Source: Flavobacterium psychrophilum (GTDB lineage: Bacteria; Bacteroidota; Bacteroidia; Flavobacteriales; Flavobacteriaceae). Taken from it: a stretch of DNA of 24,180 nt. Both the position numbers and the translations under genes were made by a program. Positions 1-8,732 of the stretch are shown here, in pieces (within the stretch, counting starts at the first letter, position 1; each line of letters begins with the position of its first letter). The notes under the pieces are model-generated. The model searched no databases. It had not been told where the DNA came from and worked only from the letters and a program-made list of their open reading frames with translations. The stretch lies in NCBI GenBank assembly GCA_003243255.1, contig QFQM01000059.1, forward strand, positions 1 through 24,180, written 5' to 3'.

Positions 1-2
1 TA

Positions 3-1718
3 GCAATGGTGCCGGTCCTTACCGTTATTTTTGACACTAAAAAGACCGTTATACAGAAACCTGTATTTGACATTGAACATATGCAGGATTTCAGTGAAAA
101 TTATCTGAACTACCTGCTTACGAAATATATTAGCGAGTACGGTCAGTTTACAGTACTTATGTATATCATTGGTGGTATAGTAGCTATCTTTTTATTAAAA
201 AACATAACAACCTATCTGGCGATATATTTTATAACATACCTGCGAAATGGCCTTATAAAAGACATACGGGAAAAAATGTATGCGAAAGTTATAAAGCTGC
301 CGGCCTCCTACTATTCAGACACAACCAAAGGAGATACTATATCACGCCTTACCACTGATGTAAATGAGATTAGCAATTCACTTCAAAACATTCTTGAAAT
401 GATTGTTAAGGAACCGCTTACCATACTATTTACATTAATTGGAATGGTACTATTTAGCGTTAAGCTTACCCTTTTTGTATTCCTGTTCATACCCATTGCA
501 GGATTTTTAGTTTCAAAAGTAGGTAAAAGCCTTAAAAAGAAATCACAGCTTTTACAGGAAGAACAGGGACAGGTATTGTCTGTACTTGAGGAAACCATAG
601 GCGGATTGAAGATCATCAAATCATTTACTGCCGAGGCAATTTTTGCTAAAAAATTCAACAGTACAAGCCAAAAACTTTTTGAACACAGCAATACTGTCGC
701 TAACAGACAGAATCTTGCCTCACCGTTAAGTGAATTTTTAGGTATACTTATCATTTCTATTTTATTAGTATATGGGGGCTATCTTGTTTTTGAAGATAAA
801 AGTATGGAAGCAAGCTTCTTTATTACCTATATACTTATGGCATATAACATCTTAACACCTGCCAAAGATATCTCTAACGCCAGCTATGGACTTAAACGTG
901 GCACAGCCTCAGCCGAACGTATCGTTCAGGTACTTGAAGCACCTGTAGCTATAGAGGATTCTCCTAATGCAATAGAAAAAAACAGCTTTGACAAAGAAAT
1001 AACGATAGAGAATATCACTTTCAGCTATATTGAAGGAAAAGAAGTTCTTAAAGATTATTCTATTGATGTTCAAAAAGGGCAAACGGTTGCCCTTGTAGGA
1101 CAATCAGGTTCAGGTAAAAGCACAATCGCTAATTTACTTACCCGTTTTTATGACGTTCAGGAAGGAGCTGTCAAAATTGACGGAACTGACATCCGTGATT
1201 TAAAACTGAACTCTCTTCGTAGTATGATCGGGCTGGTAACACAGGATAGTATATTATTTAACGATACCGTTCGCAATAATATGCTTGTGGGCCGTCCTGA
1301 AGCTACTGATGAAGAAATAATAAATGCATTAAAGGTTGCTAACGCTTATGAATTTGTAGTTGGACACTCAGAAGGCTTAGACTATAATATTGGGGATGGA
1401 GGTAATAATTTAAGCGGTGGACAGAAACAGCGACTTAACATTGCCCGTGCAGTACTTAAAAACCCTCCTATCATGGTTCTTGATGAGGCTACTTCAGCAC
1501 TTGATACCGAAAGCGAAAGACTGGTACAGGAAGCATTAGAGAACATGATGCAGAACCGTACTTCGGTCGTTATTGCCCACAGGCTTTCTACCATCCAGAA
1601 AGCTGACAAGATTGTGGTTATGAAAAAAGGCCGTATTGTTGAACAGGGTACTCACGATGAGCTTATAACTCTCGACGGCACCTACAAAAAACTGGTTATG
1701 ATGCAGTCTTTTGAATAG
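3..1718 (+). CDS. ABC exporter (MsbA/multidrug type), 5' end cut by window
   Basis: ATP-driven exporter with a fused membrane domain and nucleotide-binding domain; the family works as a homodimer in the inner membrane, moving lipids or hydrophobic compounds. Numbering from the ATG at 6, membrane segments lie near residues 48-80, 133-175 and 242-285. The ATPase domain has Walker A GQSGSGKS (365-372), Q-loop Q413, signature LSGGQ (469-473), Walker B ending in DE (493-494), D-loop SALD and H-loop H525, so it should be catalytically intact. The frame is open to the left edge, 570 residues is short for the family (about 600), and the first transmembrane helix is missing, so the true start lies upstream of the window. 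A strong hairpin terminator follows. The substrate cannot be told from sequence; lipid A export and drug export are both possible. Confidence 0.93.
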   Translation, partial: AMVPVLTVIFDTKKTVIQKPVFDIEHMQDFSENYLNYLLTKYISEYGQFTVLMYIIGGIVAIFLLKNITTYLAIYFITYLRNGLIKDIREKMYAKVIKLPASYYSDTTKGDTISRLTTDVNEISNSLQNILEMIVKEPLTILFTLIGMVLFSVKLTLFVFLFIPIAGFLVSKVGKSLKKKSQLLQEEQGQVLSVLEETIGGLKIIKSFTAEAIFAKKFNSTSQKLFEHSNTVANRQNLASPLSEFLGILIISILLVYGGYLVFEDKSMEASFFITYILMAYNILTPAKDISNASYGLKRGTASAERIVQVLEAPVAIEDSPNAIEKNSFDKEITIENITFSYIEGKEVLKDYSIDVQKGQTVALVGQSGSGKSTIANLLTRFYDVQEGAVKIDGTDIRDLKLNSLRSMIGLVTQDSILFNDTVRNNMLVGRPEATDEEIINALKVANAYEFVVGHSEGLDYNIGDGGNNLSGGQKQRLNIARAVLKNPPIMVLDEATSALDTESERLVQEALENMMQNRTSVVIAHRLSTIQKADKIVVMKKGRIVEQGTHDELITLDGTYKKLVMMQSFE

Positions 1719-1765
1719 ATTTTCAGATTATTTGATAGTTGGATTTTTAGAAATAACATATCATT

Positions 1766-1795
1766 AATAGCTGCATTTTTTGCAGCTATTTTTTA
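1766..1795 (+). terminator. Intrinsic terminator after the ABC exporter
   Basis: A perfect 10-bp stem, AATAGCTGCA (1766-1775) with TGCAGCTATT (1781-1790), has a five-T loop and is followed by a T-rich tract. It lies 48 bp after the exporter stop codon. Its loop and right arm also supply the TTG of a possible promoter for the next gene. Confidence 0.85.
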
Positions 1796-1808
1796 TAGCG
1801 TAACTTTA
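1780..1808 (+). promoter_or_regulatory. Candidate promoter for the HAD hydrolase gene
   Basis: TTG at 1780-1782 and TAACTTTA at 1801-1808 are 18 bp apart. This fits the Bacteroidetes TTG-N(17-23)-TAnnTTTG pattern with one mismatch at the last base. It starts inside the upstream terminator hairpin and ends 20 bp before the ATG at 1829. Confidence 0.5.
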
Positions 1809-1828
1809 GAGTTCCAAAAAACTCTTAT

Positions 1829-2461
1829 ATGCCTGTAAAAGCAATCATCTACGACCTTGACAATACCATCTATCCTGTAAGTTCCATTGGCGAAAAACTA
1901 TTCGGCCCTGTATTTGACCTCATTGCTGCAAATGGCCAGCACAACGACAGCCTTGAAGACATAAAAAAAGCTATTATGCGCACGCCTTTCCGTATTGTGG
2001 CACAACGCAATAACTTTAGCGATGAGCTTACCCAAAAAGGCATCGAGATTCAGGAAACACTCGATTATAAAGATGAAATACTTCCTTTTGAAGACTATCC
2101 TGAAATAAGAGCCATAAACACCGAACGCTTTTTGGTAACTACAGGTTTCAGAACAATGCAACTGAGCAAAATAAGACAACTAGGCATTACCGACGACTTT
2201 AAGGAAATTCATGTTGTGAATCCGGTAGAGACCTCTAAAAAAGAAGTTTTCGCAGACCTGCTGAAACGCTATAATTACAAACCTGAAGAAGTGCTCGTTG
2301 TTGGTGATGATCCGGAGAGTGAGATTGCAGCAGCCAAAGCCTTAGGTATCCCTACAGTATTATATGATAAGACGGATACCTTTGATGTGAAAGAGGCTGA
2401 TCATAAAATAAAGCATTTCGCAGAGCTTGCCGCAATTGTAGCAGCAGCAAATAATTTATAA
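1829..2461 (+). CDS. HAD-superfamily hydrolase (phosphatase-like)
   Basis: Probable Mg-dependent phosphatase of the haloacid dehalogenase superfamily, cytosolic, 210 residues with no signal peptide. Motif I is DLDNT (D9 nucleophile, D11 acid/base), motif II is T105 in the LVTTGF strand, motif III is a lysine at 137 or 138, and motif IV is the GDDPE segment with D160 and D161 as metal ligands. Residues about 20-95 form the helical C1 cap. The order and spacing match small HAD enzymes related to pyrimidine 5'-nucleotidases and phosphoglycolate phosphatases, but the substrate cannot be assigned. The gene stands alone, with its own candidate promoter after the exporter terminator, and ends 69 bp before the next gene. 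Confidence 0.88.
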   Translation: MPVKAIIYDLDNTIYPVSSIGEKLFGPVFDLIAANGQHNDSLEDIKKAIMRTPFRIVAQRNNFSDELTQKGIEIQETLDYKDEILPFEDYPEIRAINTERFLVTTGFRTMQLSKIRQLGITDDFKEIHVVNPVETSKKEVFADLLKRYNYKPEEVLVVGDDPESEIAAAKALGIPTVLYDKTDTFDVKEADHKIKHFAELAAIVAAANNL

Positions 2462-2530
2462 CATAAACATAAATTAAATCCGAAAGATTAAACGTAACTT
2501 TAAGTTACTTTCGATGAAAAATCCAACGCT

Positions 2531-3229
2531 ATGTACGTTCCCAACGAAGATATAAAAATGCCTTCTCCAGATACTATTGTCTGGAAATACCTTGATCTCT
2601 CCAAATTCCTAGACCTGTTGCTTTGCAAACAGCTTTTCATGGCGCGTTCGGATAAATTCGAGGATCAGTATGAGGGCACGTTTAGCGAACCTACATATGA
2701 AGAGCTTAAAAAAGTATCGGAAAACAATCCGGGGTTCCTGCTATACCATAAAACCCACCGCAAGAATGTGGTGATAAGCAGCTGGCATATCAATGAATAT
2801 GAATCGTTTGCCATGTGGCAGATCTTTACCAAAAACAACGAAGGCCTGGCTATACAGTCAACCATTGGCCGTATGCAGGAAGCCCTTGCACCTGAAAATC
2901 GTTATGAGCAGCACATAGGCGCTGTTAAGTACATTGACTACAAAAAAGAATATGTTCCGCTGGACAATAGTTTTTTCCCTTTCCTGTTCAAAAGGAAGAG
3001 CTTTCAGTATGAAGGGGAAGTCAGGATAATCTCTGATCTTTCAGACCAGAACATCTACATAAATGAAGGCATAAAAGCCAATGTAGACATTAACAAGCTT
3101 ATCGAAAAAATATACATACACCCAAAATCGGAAAACTGGTATAAAAATCTTGTAATACAGCTAATGCAGCAGCTTGGCTTTGATTTTACTATTGAAAAAT
3201 CTGATCTGGAAAGCGATATTTTTGTCTAA
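2531..3229 (+). CDS. DUF2971 domain protein
   Basis: A 232-residue soluble protein with the usual layout of the DUF2971 family: an N-terminal WKYLDLSKFLDLL segment, a strand and turn with RSDKFEDQYEG (about 39-49), a central SWHINEYESFAMWQIF motif (about 85-100) followed by a glycine-containing GLAIQS strand, then a basic region around residue 155 with FQYEGEVRI. The biochemical role of this family is not established to my knowledge, so none is assigned. It has no signal peptide or membrane segment. Only 16 bp separate it from the TfoX-N gene, so the two are probably co-transcribed. A TAACTTTA box sits at 2495-2502 within a nested inverted repeat, but I see no good -33 TTG. Confidence 0.85.
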   Translation: MYVPNEDIKMPSPDTIVWKYLDLSKFLDLLLCKQLFMARSDKFEDQYEGTFSEPTYEELKKVSENNPGFLLYHKTHRKNVVISSWHINEYESFAMWQIFTKNNEGLAIQSTIGRMQEALAPENRYEQHIGAVKYIDYKKEYVPLDNSFFPFLFKRKSFQYEGEVRIISDLSDQNIYINEGIKANVDINKLIEKIYIHPKSENWYKNLVIQLMQQLGFDFTIEKSDLESDIFV

Positions 3230-3245
3230 ACATAAATGAAATACC

Positions 3246-3602
3246 ATGCCATTCAATGATGAAACCGTATTACGGATAAGAGAATTCTTTCTTGATAAAG
3301 GAGCCGATTTCTATGAAAAGAAAATGTTTGGCGGTATCTGTTTTATGGTCGACAATAAAATGTGTTGTGCCACACACCTTAATAAAAAAACAGGAGAAGA
3401 TATGCTTATGTGCCGGATAGGCCCGGATGCTCATGAAGCAGCTCTTGAAAAAGATTATGTGGTACCCATGGAATTTACAGGCAAACCGATGATTGGCTAC
3501 ATATATGTATATGAAGGAGGTTTCAGTACTGCAAGAGACCTTGCATATTGGCTACACTTATGCCTTGATTACAACCCTATGGCAAAAGCCTCAAAAAAGT
3601 AA
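3246..3602 (+). CDS. TfoX N-terminal domain protein
   Basis: A 118-residue protein matching the TfoX N-terminal domain: an amphipathic N-terminal helix, then the KKMFGGICFMVDNKMCCA segment (about 25-42) with the family's metal- and cysteine-containing beta hairpin, a RIGPDAHEAAL segment, and a C-terminal helix with LAYWLHLCLDYN. It lacks the C-terminal half found in proteobacterial competence regulator TfoX/Sxy, so it should not be called a competence regulator. Stand-alone TfoX-N proteins are common in Bacteroidetes with unknown function. It lies 16 bp after the DUF2971 gene and converges on the lipoprotein gene across a 57-bp gap with no obvious hairpin. Confidence 0.88.
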   Translation: MPFNDETVLRIREFFLDKGADFYEKKMFGGICFMVDNKMCCATHLNKKTGEDMLMCRIGPDAHEAALEKDYVVPMEFTGKPMIGYIYVYEGGFSTARDLAYWLHLCLDYNPMAKASKK

Positions 3603-3659
3603 AAGAGAATAAATAATCTGTCTGAAACAAAGCAATAAGCAACTCACCAATACTGCCTG

Positions 3660-4388
3660 TTAATTAACCGGCTCGTAGGCAACTGCTTCCCAACTATCCT
3701 GAAGAAGGTCTACATAATGATAATGTACTTTATCATTTTTATCGAAAGCACCATTTTTATTGATATCCTCAATTGTACGGAAATACACCCTCCCCTGTAC
3801 ATCAATAAGATTCCAGTCGATAAGTTCCTGCGCATCCTGAGATAGCTTTTTAAAACCTCTGCCCGAAGCATCACTTATGTAAACAGATTTGATGTCATTA
3901 ACATCTACCTTACCATCCTGATTGGTATCAGCATCTACAAGTGTATAGAGTAAAATATTCTTTTTATACCGTTCCGCTATAGTATTAAGATAGGTAGCAG
4001 TCTGAATTTGTATTTTTTTATCCGTAAGCGGCCTCATTGCAGTCGAATCGATATGCTGGAATTTCAGGTTCTCAAAATAACCCGTTATCTCAAAACGATT
4101 GTAGTTTGAAATCGCATAGCTCACATTACCGTTCGTACGGCTTGTTCCGTAACTCCTGTTACTGTCGTCGTAAACCCTTATATCTCCTATAGGATGTATA
4201 AGATATTTAGTCCCTTCCATATGCACAGGAAGATCGGCTACCTTAATTTCTGTAGAATCAACTTTTTTAGCGTCATTTTTACCTGTACCCGCTTCATCAT
4301 AGATTACTTTAGGCTTTTGCTCCTCTTTTTTACAGGCAACAAAAAACAACGAAGATAAGGTGATGATTGCTATTAGGATTCTTTTCAT
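3660..4388 (-). CDS. Surface lipoprotein with two EF-hand-like loops
   Basis: A 242-residue lipoprotein when started at the ATG at 4388; a start at 4409 would add seven residues in front of the signal peptide. The signal peptide ends in a lipobox with C19. The next residues, KKEEQ, fit the C-x-K-(D/E)2 lipoprotein export signal described in Bacteroidetes, so it is probably on the cell surface. Two calcium-loop-like segments are visible. In the first, D154, N156, D158, G159, V161 and D165 occupy EF-hand positions 1, 3, 5, 6, 8 and 12. In the second, D208, N210, N212, G213, F215 and D219 do. I do not recognise the rest of the protein. It lies 45 bp downstream of the TonB receptor on the same strand, suggesting a shared transcript and perhaps a partner role. 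Confidence 0.8.
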   Translation of the reverse strand: MKRILIAIITLSSLFFVACKKEEQKPKVIYDEAGTGKNDAKKVDSTEIKVADLPVHMEGTKYLIHPIGDIRVYDDSNRSYGTSRTNGNVSYAISNYNRFEITGYFENLKFQHIDSTAMRPLTDKKIQIQTATYLNTIAERYKKNILLYTLVDADTNQDGKVDVNDIKSVYISDASGRGFKKLSQDAQELIDWNLIDVQGRVYFRTIEDINKNGAFDKNDKVHYHYVDLLQDSWEAVAYEPVN

Positions 4389-4433
4389 TTTAAAAGGATA
4401 TAATATCAAAAATAAGCAAAATGTTTCAAATAA

Positions 4434-6911
4434 TTAAATGCTTACATTCAGCTTAAGGCTAAACACACGGCTGGTAAGGTAATTAGGCACACCATATTGC
4501 TGCTTGCTGTACACATCACGTACCCATGTATTGGTTATCGCATTCTGGTTATTGAAAAGATTGAATATCTCAAGTCCAAGCGACAGTTCCCTGAATACTG
4601 ATAACCAGTGCCCTTTAGGAAAGTCCGATTTTGAATCTACAAAAACGTAAGCAAAACCGGCATCCACCCTGCGATAATCGTTAAGGCGTGACTGGTAATT
4701 GTAAGGATCTGCATATGAAGGCGAACCTCCCGGAAGACCAGTATTATACACCATATTCAGATATGCCTTAAGGCTTGGTATATTAGGTACATAATCCTGG
4801 AAAAGAACAGCAAATTTCAGCCTTTGGTCGGTAGGACGTGCAATATACCCTCGATCATTAAGGTTCTCTTCGGTCTTCATATATCCTATAGTCACATACG
4901 ATTCAGTACCGGGAACAAACTCACCATTCATTCTCAGGTCAAGTCCGTAAGCATAGGCAACAGCATCGTTATTAGCACGGTAGCGCATACGTACGTTTTC
5001 AAGCGTATACGTATTTACATCGTCCATTTTCTTATACCAAAGTTCTGAAACCAGCTTAAAAGGCCTGTCCCATATCCTGAAACTGTAATCGTTACCTGCT
5101 ACAATGTGAATAGATCGCTGCGCTTTAACATCGGGCCTTACCTGACCTAAAGAATCGCGAAGTTCACGATAGAAAGGCGGCTGATTATAAAAACCTCCTG
5201 AAAGGCGGAAAAGCATATCCATATCCCATGCCGGCTTTAAGGTTAACTGAGCTCTCGGGCTAATGGTTGTCTGACCTTTTCCTTCAACATTTCCGCCTAC
5301 TTTCCAGTATTGTGCTCTTGCACCAACGTTAATGAATAAATCGGCCTCGCCAATTTTTGTCCTGTTACTCCATTGTGTAAAACCTGAAAAACGGTCAATC
5401 TGCGTGAAGTTGGTCGCCCTTACATTTTGATATGGTACAAGCGGCCCTGTGAAAGGATCATAAGGTTGGTCATTTTTAATATCGGCAACCGGAGGCCTTA
5501 TCGAAAACCCTGCCGAATCAATCACTTCCCACTCCAGTAATCTGTCACGAATGTCTTCATGAGTATATTTCACACCCCACTCCAGGCGGTTATTATCAAT
5601 AATATGGTATCCCTTAATCTCGGCATTGGCAATAAGTGCATCAAGATTGTTTCGGGCGTGGTTAAGCTGCGAGCCTACGCCACGTGCATTTTTTACCTGC
5701 CCAAAAGTATCAGATCCAATATTCGTATCTACTTCACCAAGGTTGTATTGCGCAAGGATATCAAAATACTCCTGCTCCATGGTATGATATACTGAACCTA
5801 TAACCTTAAACTGGAAATTTTCCGATACGGTATATGTAGATTTTAAAGCTCCAAAATAAGTTGTGTATTCGTCTTTTTCCTTACCGTCATAATAGATTAC
5901 CAAAGCCTGTGGCTCATCTATGGTACCAAAGTTAGTCTGACGGTATAGCGGCTCATAGTTGTATTTGTTTTGCGAAATGTTACCTAAGAAATTAAGCTCC
6001 CATTTTGATGATGGCGTGAAATTTACCATAGCCTGAACATCGGTAAACGTAGGCTTAAAATTAGATTCCGTTTGCTGGCTGTTTACCAAAAGGCTGTTGT
6101 CGCGATAGCGTGCACCTATTATACCGCTCCATTTCTGGTTTTTTGAGATCGCATCAACCGTTACGCCTCCACCAAGAAAACTTGCTTCTGCCTGAACCCC
6201 CATTCTTGTTGGCCTTCTGTAAGTGATATCAAGTACCGAAGACATTTTATCTCCATATTTTGCCTGAAATCCACCGGCAGAGAATTCAACATTCTCCACC
6301 ATAGACGTATTGGTAAAGCTTAATCCTTCCTGCTGTCCCGAACGGATAAGGAACGGACGGTATATTTCAATATCTTCTACATAAACAAGGTTTTCGTCAT
6401 AATTACCACCACGAACTGCATATTGGGTACTCATCTCATTATTAGAATTACCACCCAGAAGTTTTACTATATTTTCAACCCCTCCATTCGCTCCGGGAAT
6501 ATTCTTTATTACTTCAGGTGATATCCTGATAAGGCTTTGTATTCTCTGACGGCTGGTTTCACCTGTAATAGTTACGCCCTTAAGCTGTTTACTTGCTGCT
6601 TCAAGTACCGCATTTATCTCCCCTTTTTTCCCTGCAGGTAAAGTAATTGGCACTGAAGCCGGATTAAAACTAACATGGTTATAAGAAATGATTACTTCTT
6701 TTCCGGCGGGTATCTCAAGCTTATAAAAACCTGTTTTATCAGAAATAGCAGATCCTTTATTGCCCTGATCATCATATGAAATCGTAACACCTTCTACAGG
6801 CTGGCGGTTTTCATCTAAAAGTACACCATATATAAGGGCTTTATCCTGAGCAAATGCAGTAACGCTGAATAGTATGAACAGCAGCGCAAAAAGTTTATTT
6901 ATTGTTTTCAA
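4434..6911 (-). CDS. TonB-dependent receptor with carboxypeptidase-regulatory-like domain
   Basis: An outer-membrane active-transport receptor of about 825 residues. From a TTG at 6911 it opens with a good signal peptide (LFALLFILFSVTAFA then QDK). A beta-sandwich carboxypeptidase-regulatory-like domain covers about 28-105. The plug follows, with KNIPGANGGVENIVKLLGG, YAVRGGNYDENLVYVED and EFSAGGFQAKYGDKMSSVLD. A 22-strand-type barrel runs to the end. The open frame extends to an ATG at 6971, but that adds 20 charged residues in front of the signal peptide, so I prefer the internal TTG. With either start it overlaps the M23 peptidase gene, by 17 or 77 bp, which implies translational coupling. 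There is no SusD-type partner next to it and the substrate is unknown. Confidence 0.9.
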   Translation of the reverse strand: MKTINKLFALLFILFSVTAFAQDKALIYGVLLDENRQPVEGVTISYDDQGNKGSAISDKTGFYKLEIPAGKEVIISYNHVSFNPASVPITLPAGKKGEINAVLEAASKQLKGVTITGETSRQRIQSLIRISPEVIKNIPGANGGVENIVKLLGGNSNNEMSTQYAVRGGNYDENLVYVEDIEIYRPFLIRSGQQEGLSFTNTSMVENVEFSAGGFQAKYGDKMSSVLDITYRRPTRMGVQAEASFLGGGVTVDAISKNQKWSGIIGARYRDNSLLVNSQQTESNFKPTFTDVQAMVNFTPSSKWELNFLGNISQNKYNYEPLYRQTNFGTIDEPQALVIYYDGKEKDEYTTYFGALKSTYTVSENFQFKVIGSVYHTMEQEYFDILAQYNLGEVDTNIGSDTFGQVKNARGVGSQLNHARNNLDALIANAEIKGYHIIDNNRLEWGVKYTHEDIRDRLLEWEVIDSAGFSIRPPVADIKNDQPYDPFTGPLVPYQNVRATNFTQIDRFSGFTQWSNRTKIGEADLFINVGARAQYWKVGGNVEGKGQTTISPRAQLTLKPAWDMDMLFRLSGGFYNQPPFYRELRDSLGQVRPDVKAQRSIHIVAGNDYSFRIWDRPFKLVSELWYKKMDDVNTYTLENVRMRYRANNDAVAYAYGLDLRMNGEFVPGTESYVTIGYMKTEENLNDRGYIARPTDQRLKFAVLFQDYVPNIPSLKAYLNMVYNTGLPGGSPSYADPYNYQSRLNDYRRVDAGFAYVFVDSKSDFPKGHWLSVFRELSLGLEIFNLFNNQNAITNTWVRDVYSKQQYGVPNYLTSRVFSLKLNVSI

Positions 6912-8613
6912 CAGAGGTTGGGTTTTGTGTTCTGAAAAAATGCGTCTCAAAGGTAGCAGAATTTCCCACATTATCAGTAACGGTAACTTTTAAATCGTTC
7001 CGGCCTTCGTCAACTATACCATCACTGAAATTATGGAAAATGACCCTGGTCTTATAATCATAATGCATAAGTATCCATTTTCCGTTAAGCCATGCATCTA
7101 TTGTTGCAATACCCGAACGGTCGTCGCTAACCTTCATATTGAACTGCTTATTTTTAGTAAGCCATTTACCCGGAGTAAAACTCGGGCTGAATATTTTTGG
7201 AGGATTATTATCCTGTGCTAACTTATAGTTTCCAAGTGTTTTTACTTTGGCCGTCATCCTGCCACCTTCAACCACACTTGCGTTATACGACAACCTCTTT
7301 TCGTTGAATGTCGCAATAAATGTTTTTTGCAGTACCTCTTTCGATATACCTTTTACATCAAACGAAATTGTGATTGGCGTATGCAATGGCACCGATTCGT
7401 TATCGATATAAAGAATGGAATCTTTCACATCAAGATCCATATAAAAATCATCATAGAAAGAATTCGCCGGCACAAATACCGATATATTATTCTTGGAATA
7501 ATTATTATCGTTAGCCGCCTTCACAAAATAAGGCGTGATCTTTTTTACTTCAGCTATTTCAGCAGGCTTATCGGAATATTCAATACTGCCATTTATGGTT
7601 GTAGTATTGCCGTGATAATCACTTACCACTATCCTGTAATTTTTCACCTCTCCCGGCACAACATCAATTTGTCCGTTGGTATTATTACCTTTTATCATCG
7701 AAAAGGGATATGCCGTTCTGTAGAATAATTTCTGGAAACGTTGCCCTGTATAATAATATTTAGGATAGTCAATAAAATTGTTGATGTAACGGCCTTCATT
7801 GAACGCAAACGTATTAAAGGTGTACGTAAAACCCGGAGTACCGTTATAAAAAGTCTCCATCTTATAGATACCGTTGTTACCTAAGCTACCTGTAGATTTG
7901 TCCGAGGCGTTGATTTCAATACCTATCTTACCTTTTGCAAGTATCTTATCAGCAAGATAAGTCCCGTCTGCCTGCATTTTTACATTTACAGCCATTGGCC
8001 TTGCCGATTCATTCGCTACTGCCCCGTCACTTAACGGATAGACCATCAGCCCGTGAAATAAAGGTGCTTTTCTGTCTTCCATTTTTTTATCAAGGCCAAA
8101 CAGCAACGGATTGATAACCCATTCTGTTTTAGTATCCCTCACCTCAAAATGAAGGTGCGGCCCACCCGATCCTCCTGTATTTCCGGAAAGCCCAACAAGT
8201 TCGCTTTTGGTTACCGTTATTTCATCCTTTTTAGGGAATATCTCAATTTCAAAAGATTTCTTTTCATACTGTTTTGCTCTTACGTAAGATTCTATCTTGT
8301 CCGCATAAGCGCTAAGATGCCCATAAACAGTAGTATAACCATTTGGATGATCAATATATAATACTGTTCCATATCCATAAGAAGACACTTTTATACGCGA
8401 TACATAACCGTCTGCAGCCGCATAGACAGGAAGGCCTTCGCGCTGCTCTGTACGAAAGTCAAGCCCGGCATGAAAGTGGTTGGTACGCAACTCACCAAAA
8501 GTACCCGACGGATGGATAGGAATATCCATCGGAGAACGGAAATAATCTTGCGGATAAGGGTTCTGCGCCCAAACAGAAAAGGAAATAAGTAAGGATAAAA
8601 GAAGTAATCTCAT
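6895..8613 (-). CDS. M23 family (LytM-type) metallopeptidase
   Basis: A secreted, probably periplasmic zinc peptidase of 572 residues. The signal peptide covers about residues 1-16 (VWA then QNPY). The catalytic M23 domain is near the N terminus: H48 and D52 in HAGLD, and H153 and H155 in HLHFEV, with GLSGNTGGSGGP just before. All zinc ligands and the catalytic histidine appear present, so it may cut peptidoglycan cross-links. The remaining roughly 400 residues are beta-rich and Ig-like; the C terminus has DDRSGIATIDAWLNGKW and VTDNVGNSATFETH, as in other Bacteroidetes M23 proteins. It is the first gene of the operon, with a TATTTTTG -7 box at 8636-8643 on its strand. Its 3' end overlaps the TonB receptor gene. 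Confidence 0.93.
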   Translation of the reverse strand: MRLLLLSLLISFSVWAQNPYPQDYFRSPMDIPIHPSGTFGELRTNHFHAGLDFRTEQREGLPVYAAADGYVSRIKVSSYGYGTVLYIDHPNGYTTVYGHLSAYADKIESYVRAKQYEKKSFEIEIFPKKDEITVTKSELVGLSGNTGGSGGPHLHFEVRDTKTEWVINPLLFGLDKKMEDRKAPLFHGLMVYPLSDGAVANESARPMAVNVKMQADGTYLADKILAKGKIGIEINASDKSTGSLGNNGIYKMETFYNGTPGFTYTFNTFAFNEGRYINNFIDYPKYYYTGQRFQKLFYRTAYPFSMIKGNNTNGQIDVVPGEVKNYRIVVSDYHGNTTTINGSIEYSDKPAEIAEVKKITPYFVKAANDNNYSKNNISVFVPANSFYDDFYMDLDVKDSILYIDNESVPLHTPITISFDVKGISKEVLQKTFIATFNEKRLSYNASVVEGGRMTAKVKTLGNYKLAQDNNPPKIFSPSFTPGKWLTKNKQFNMKVSDDRSGIATIDAWLNGKWILMHYDYKTRVIFHNFSDGIVDEGRNDLKVTVTDNVGNSATFETHFFRTQNPTSVENNK

Positions 8614-8635
8614 AGGGCTAAAATATAAAAAAGCA

Positions 8636-8643
8636 CAAAAATA
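8636..8643 (-). promoter_or_regulatory. -7 promoter box for the M23/TonB/lipoprotein operon
   Basis: Read on the minus strand the box is TATTTTTG, a perfect match to TAnnTTTG, lying 22 bp before the M23 start codon. I see no matching TTG at the -33 position, so this half is supported only by the -7 element and its location. Confidence 0.5.
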
Positions 8644-8732
8644 ACCTCGGGCTTTTAGATAAACTTATAACTCTTTACCCTCCAATTTATTACACGTTTA
8701 CGAAATTTTTCGCATAATTTTTCCCTAAACTA

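Noticed and set aside
2531..3602. DUF2971/TfoX-N pair as a defence system
   Set aside because: No nuclease, NTPase, toxin-antitoxin or reverse-transcriptase signature nearby, and the flanking genes are housekeeping.
7327..7728. 133-residue open frame on + within the M23 gene
   Set aside because: Antisense shadow of the peptidase C-terminal region; low-complexity isoleucine- and arginine-rich translation with no domain.
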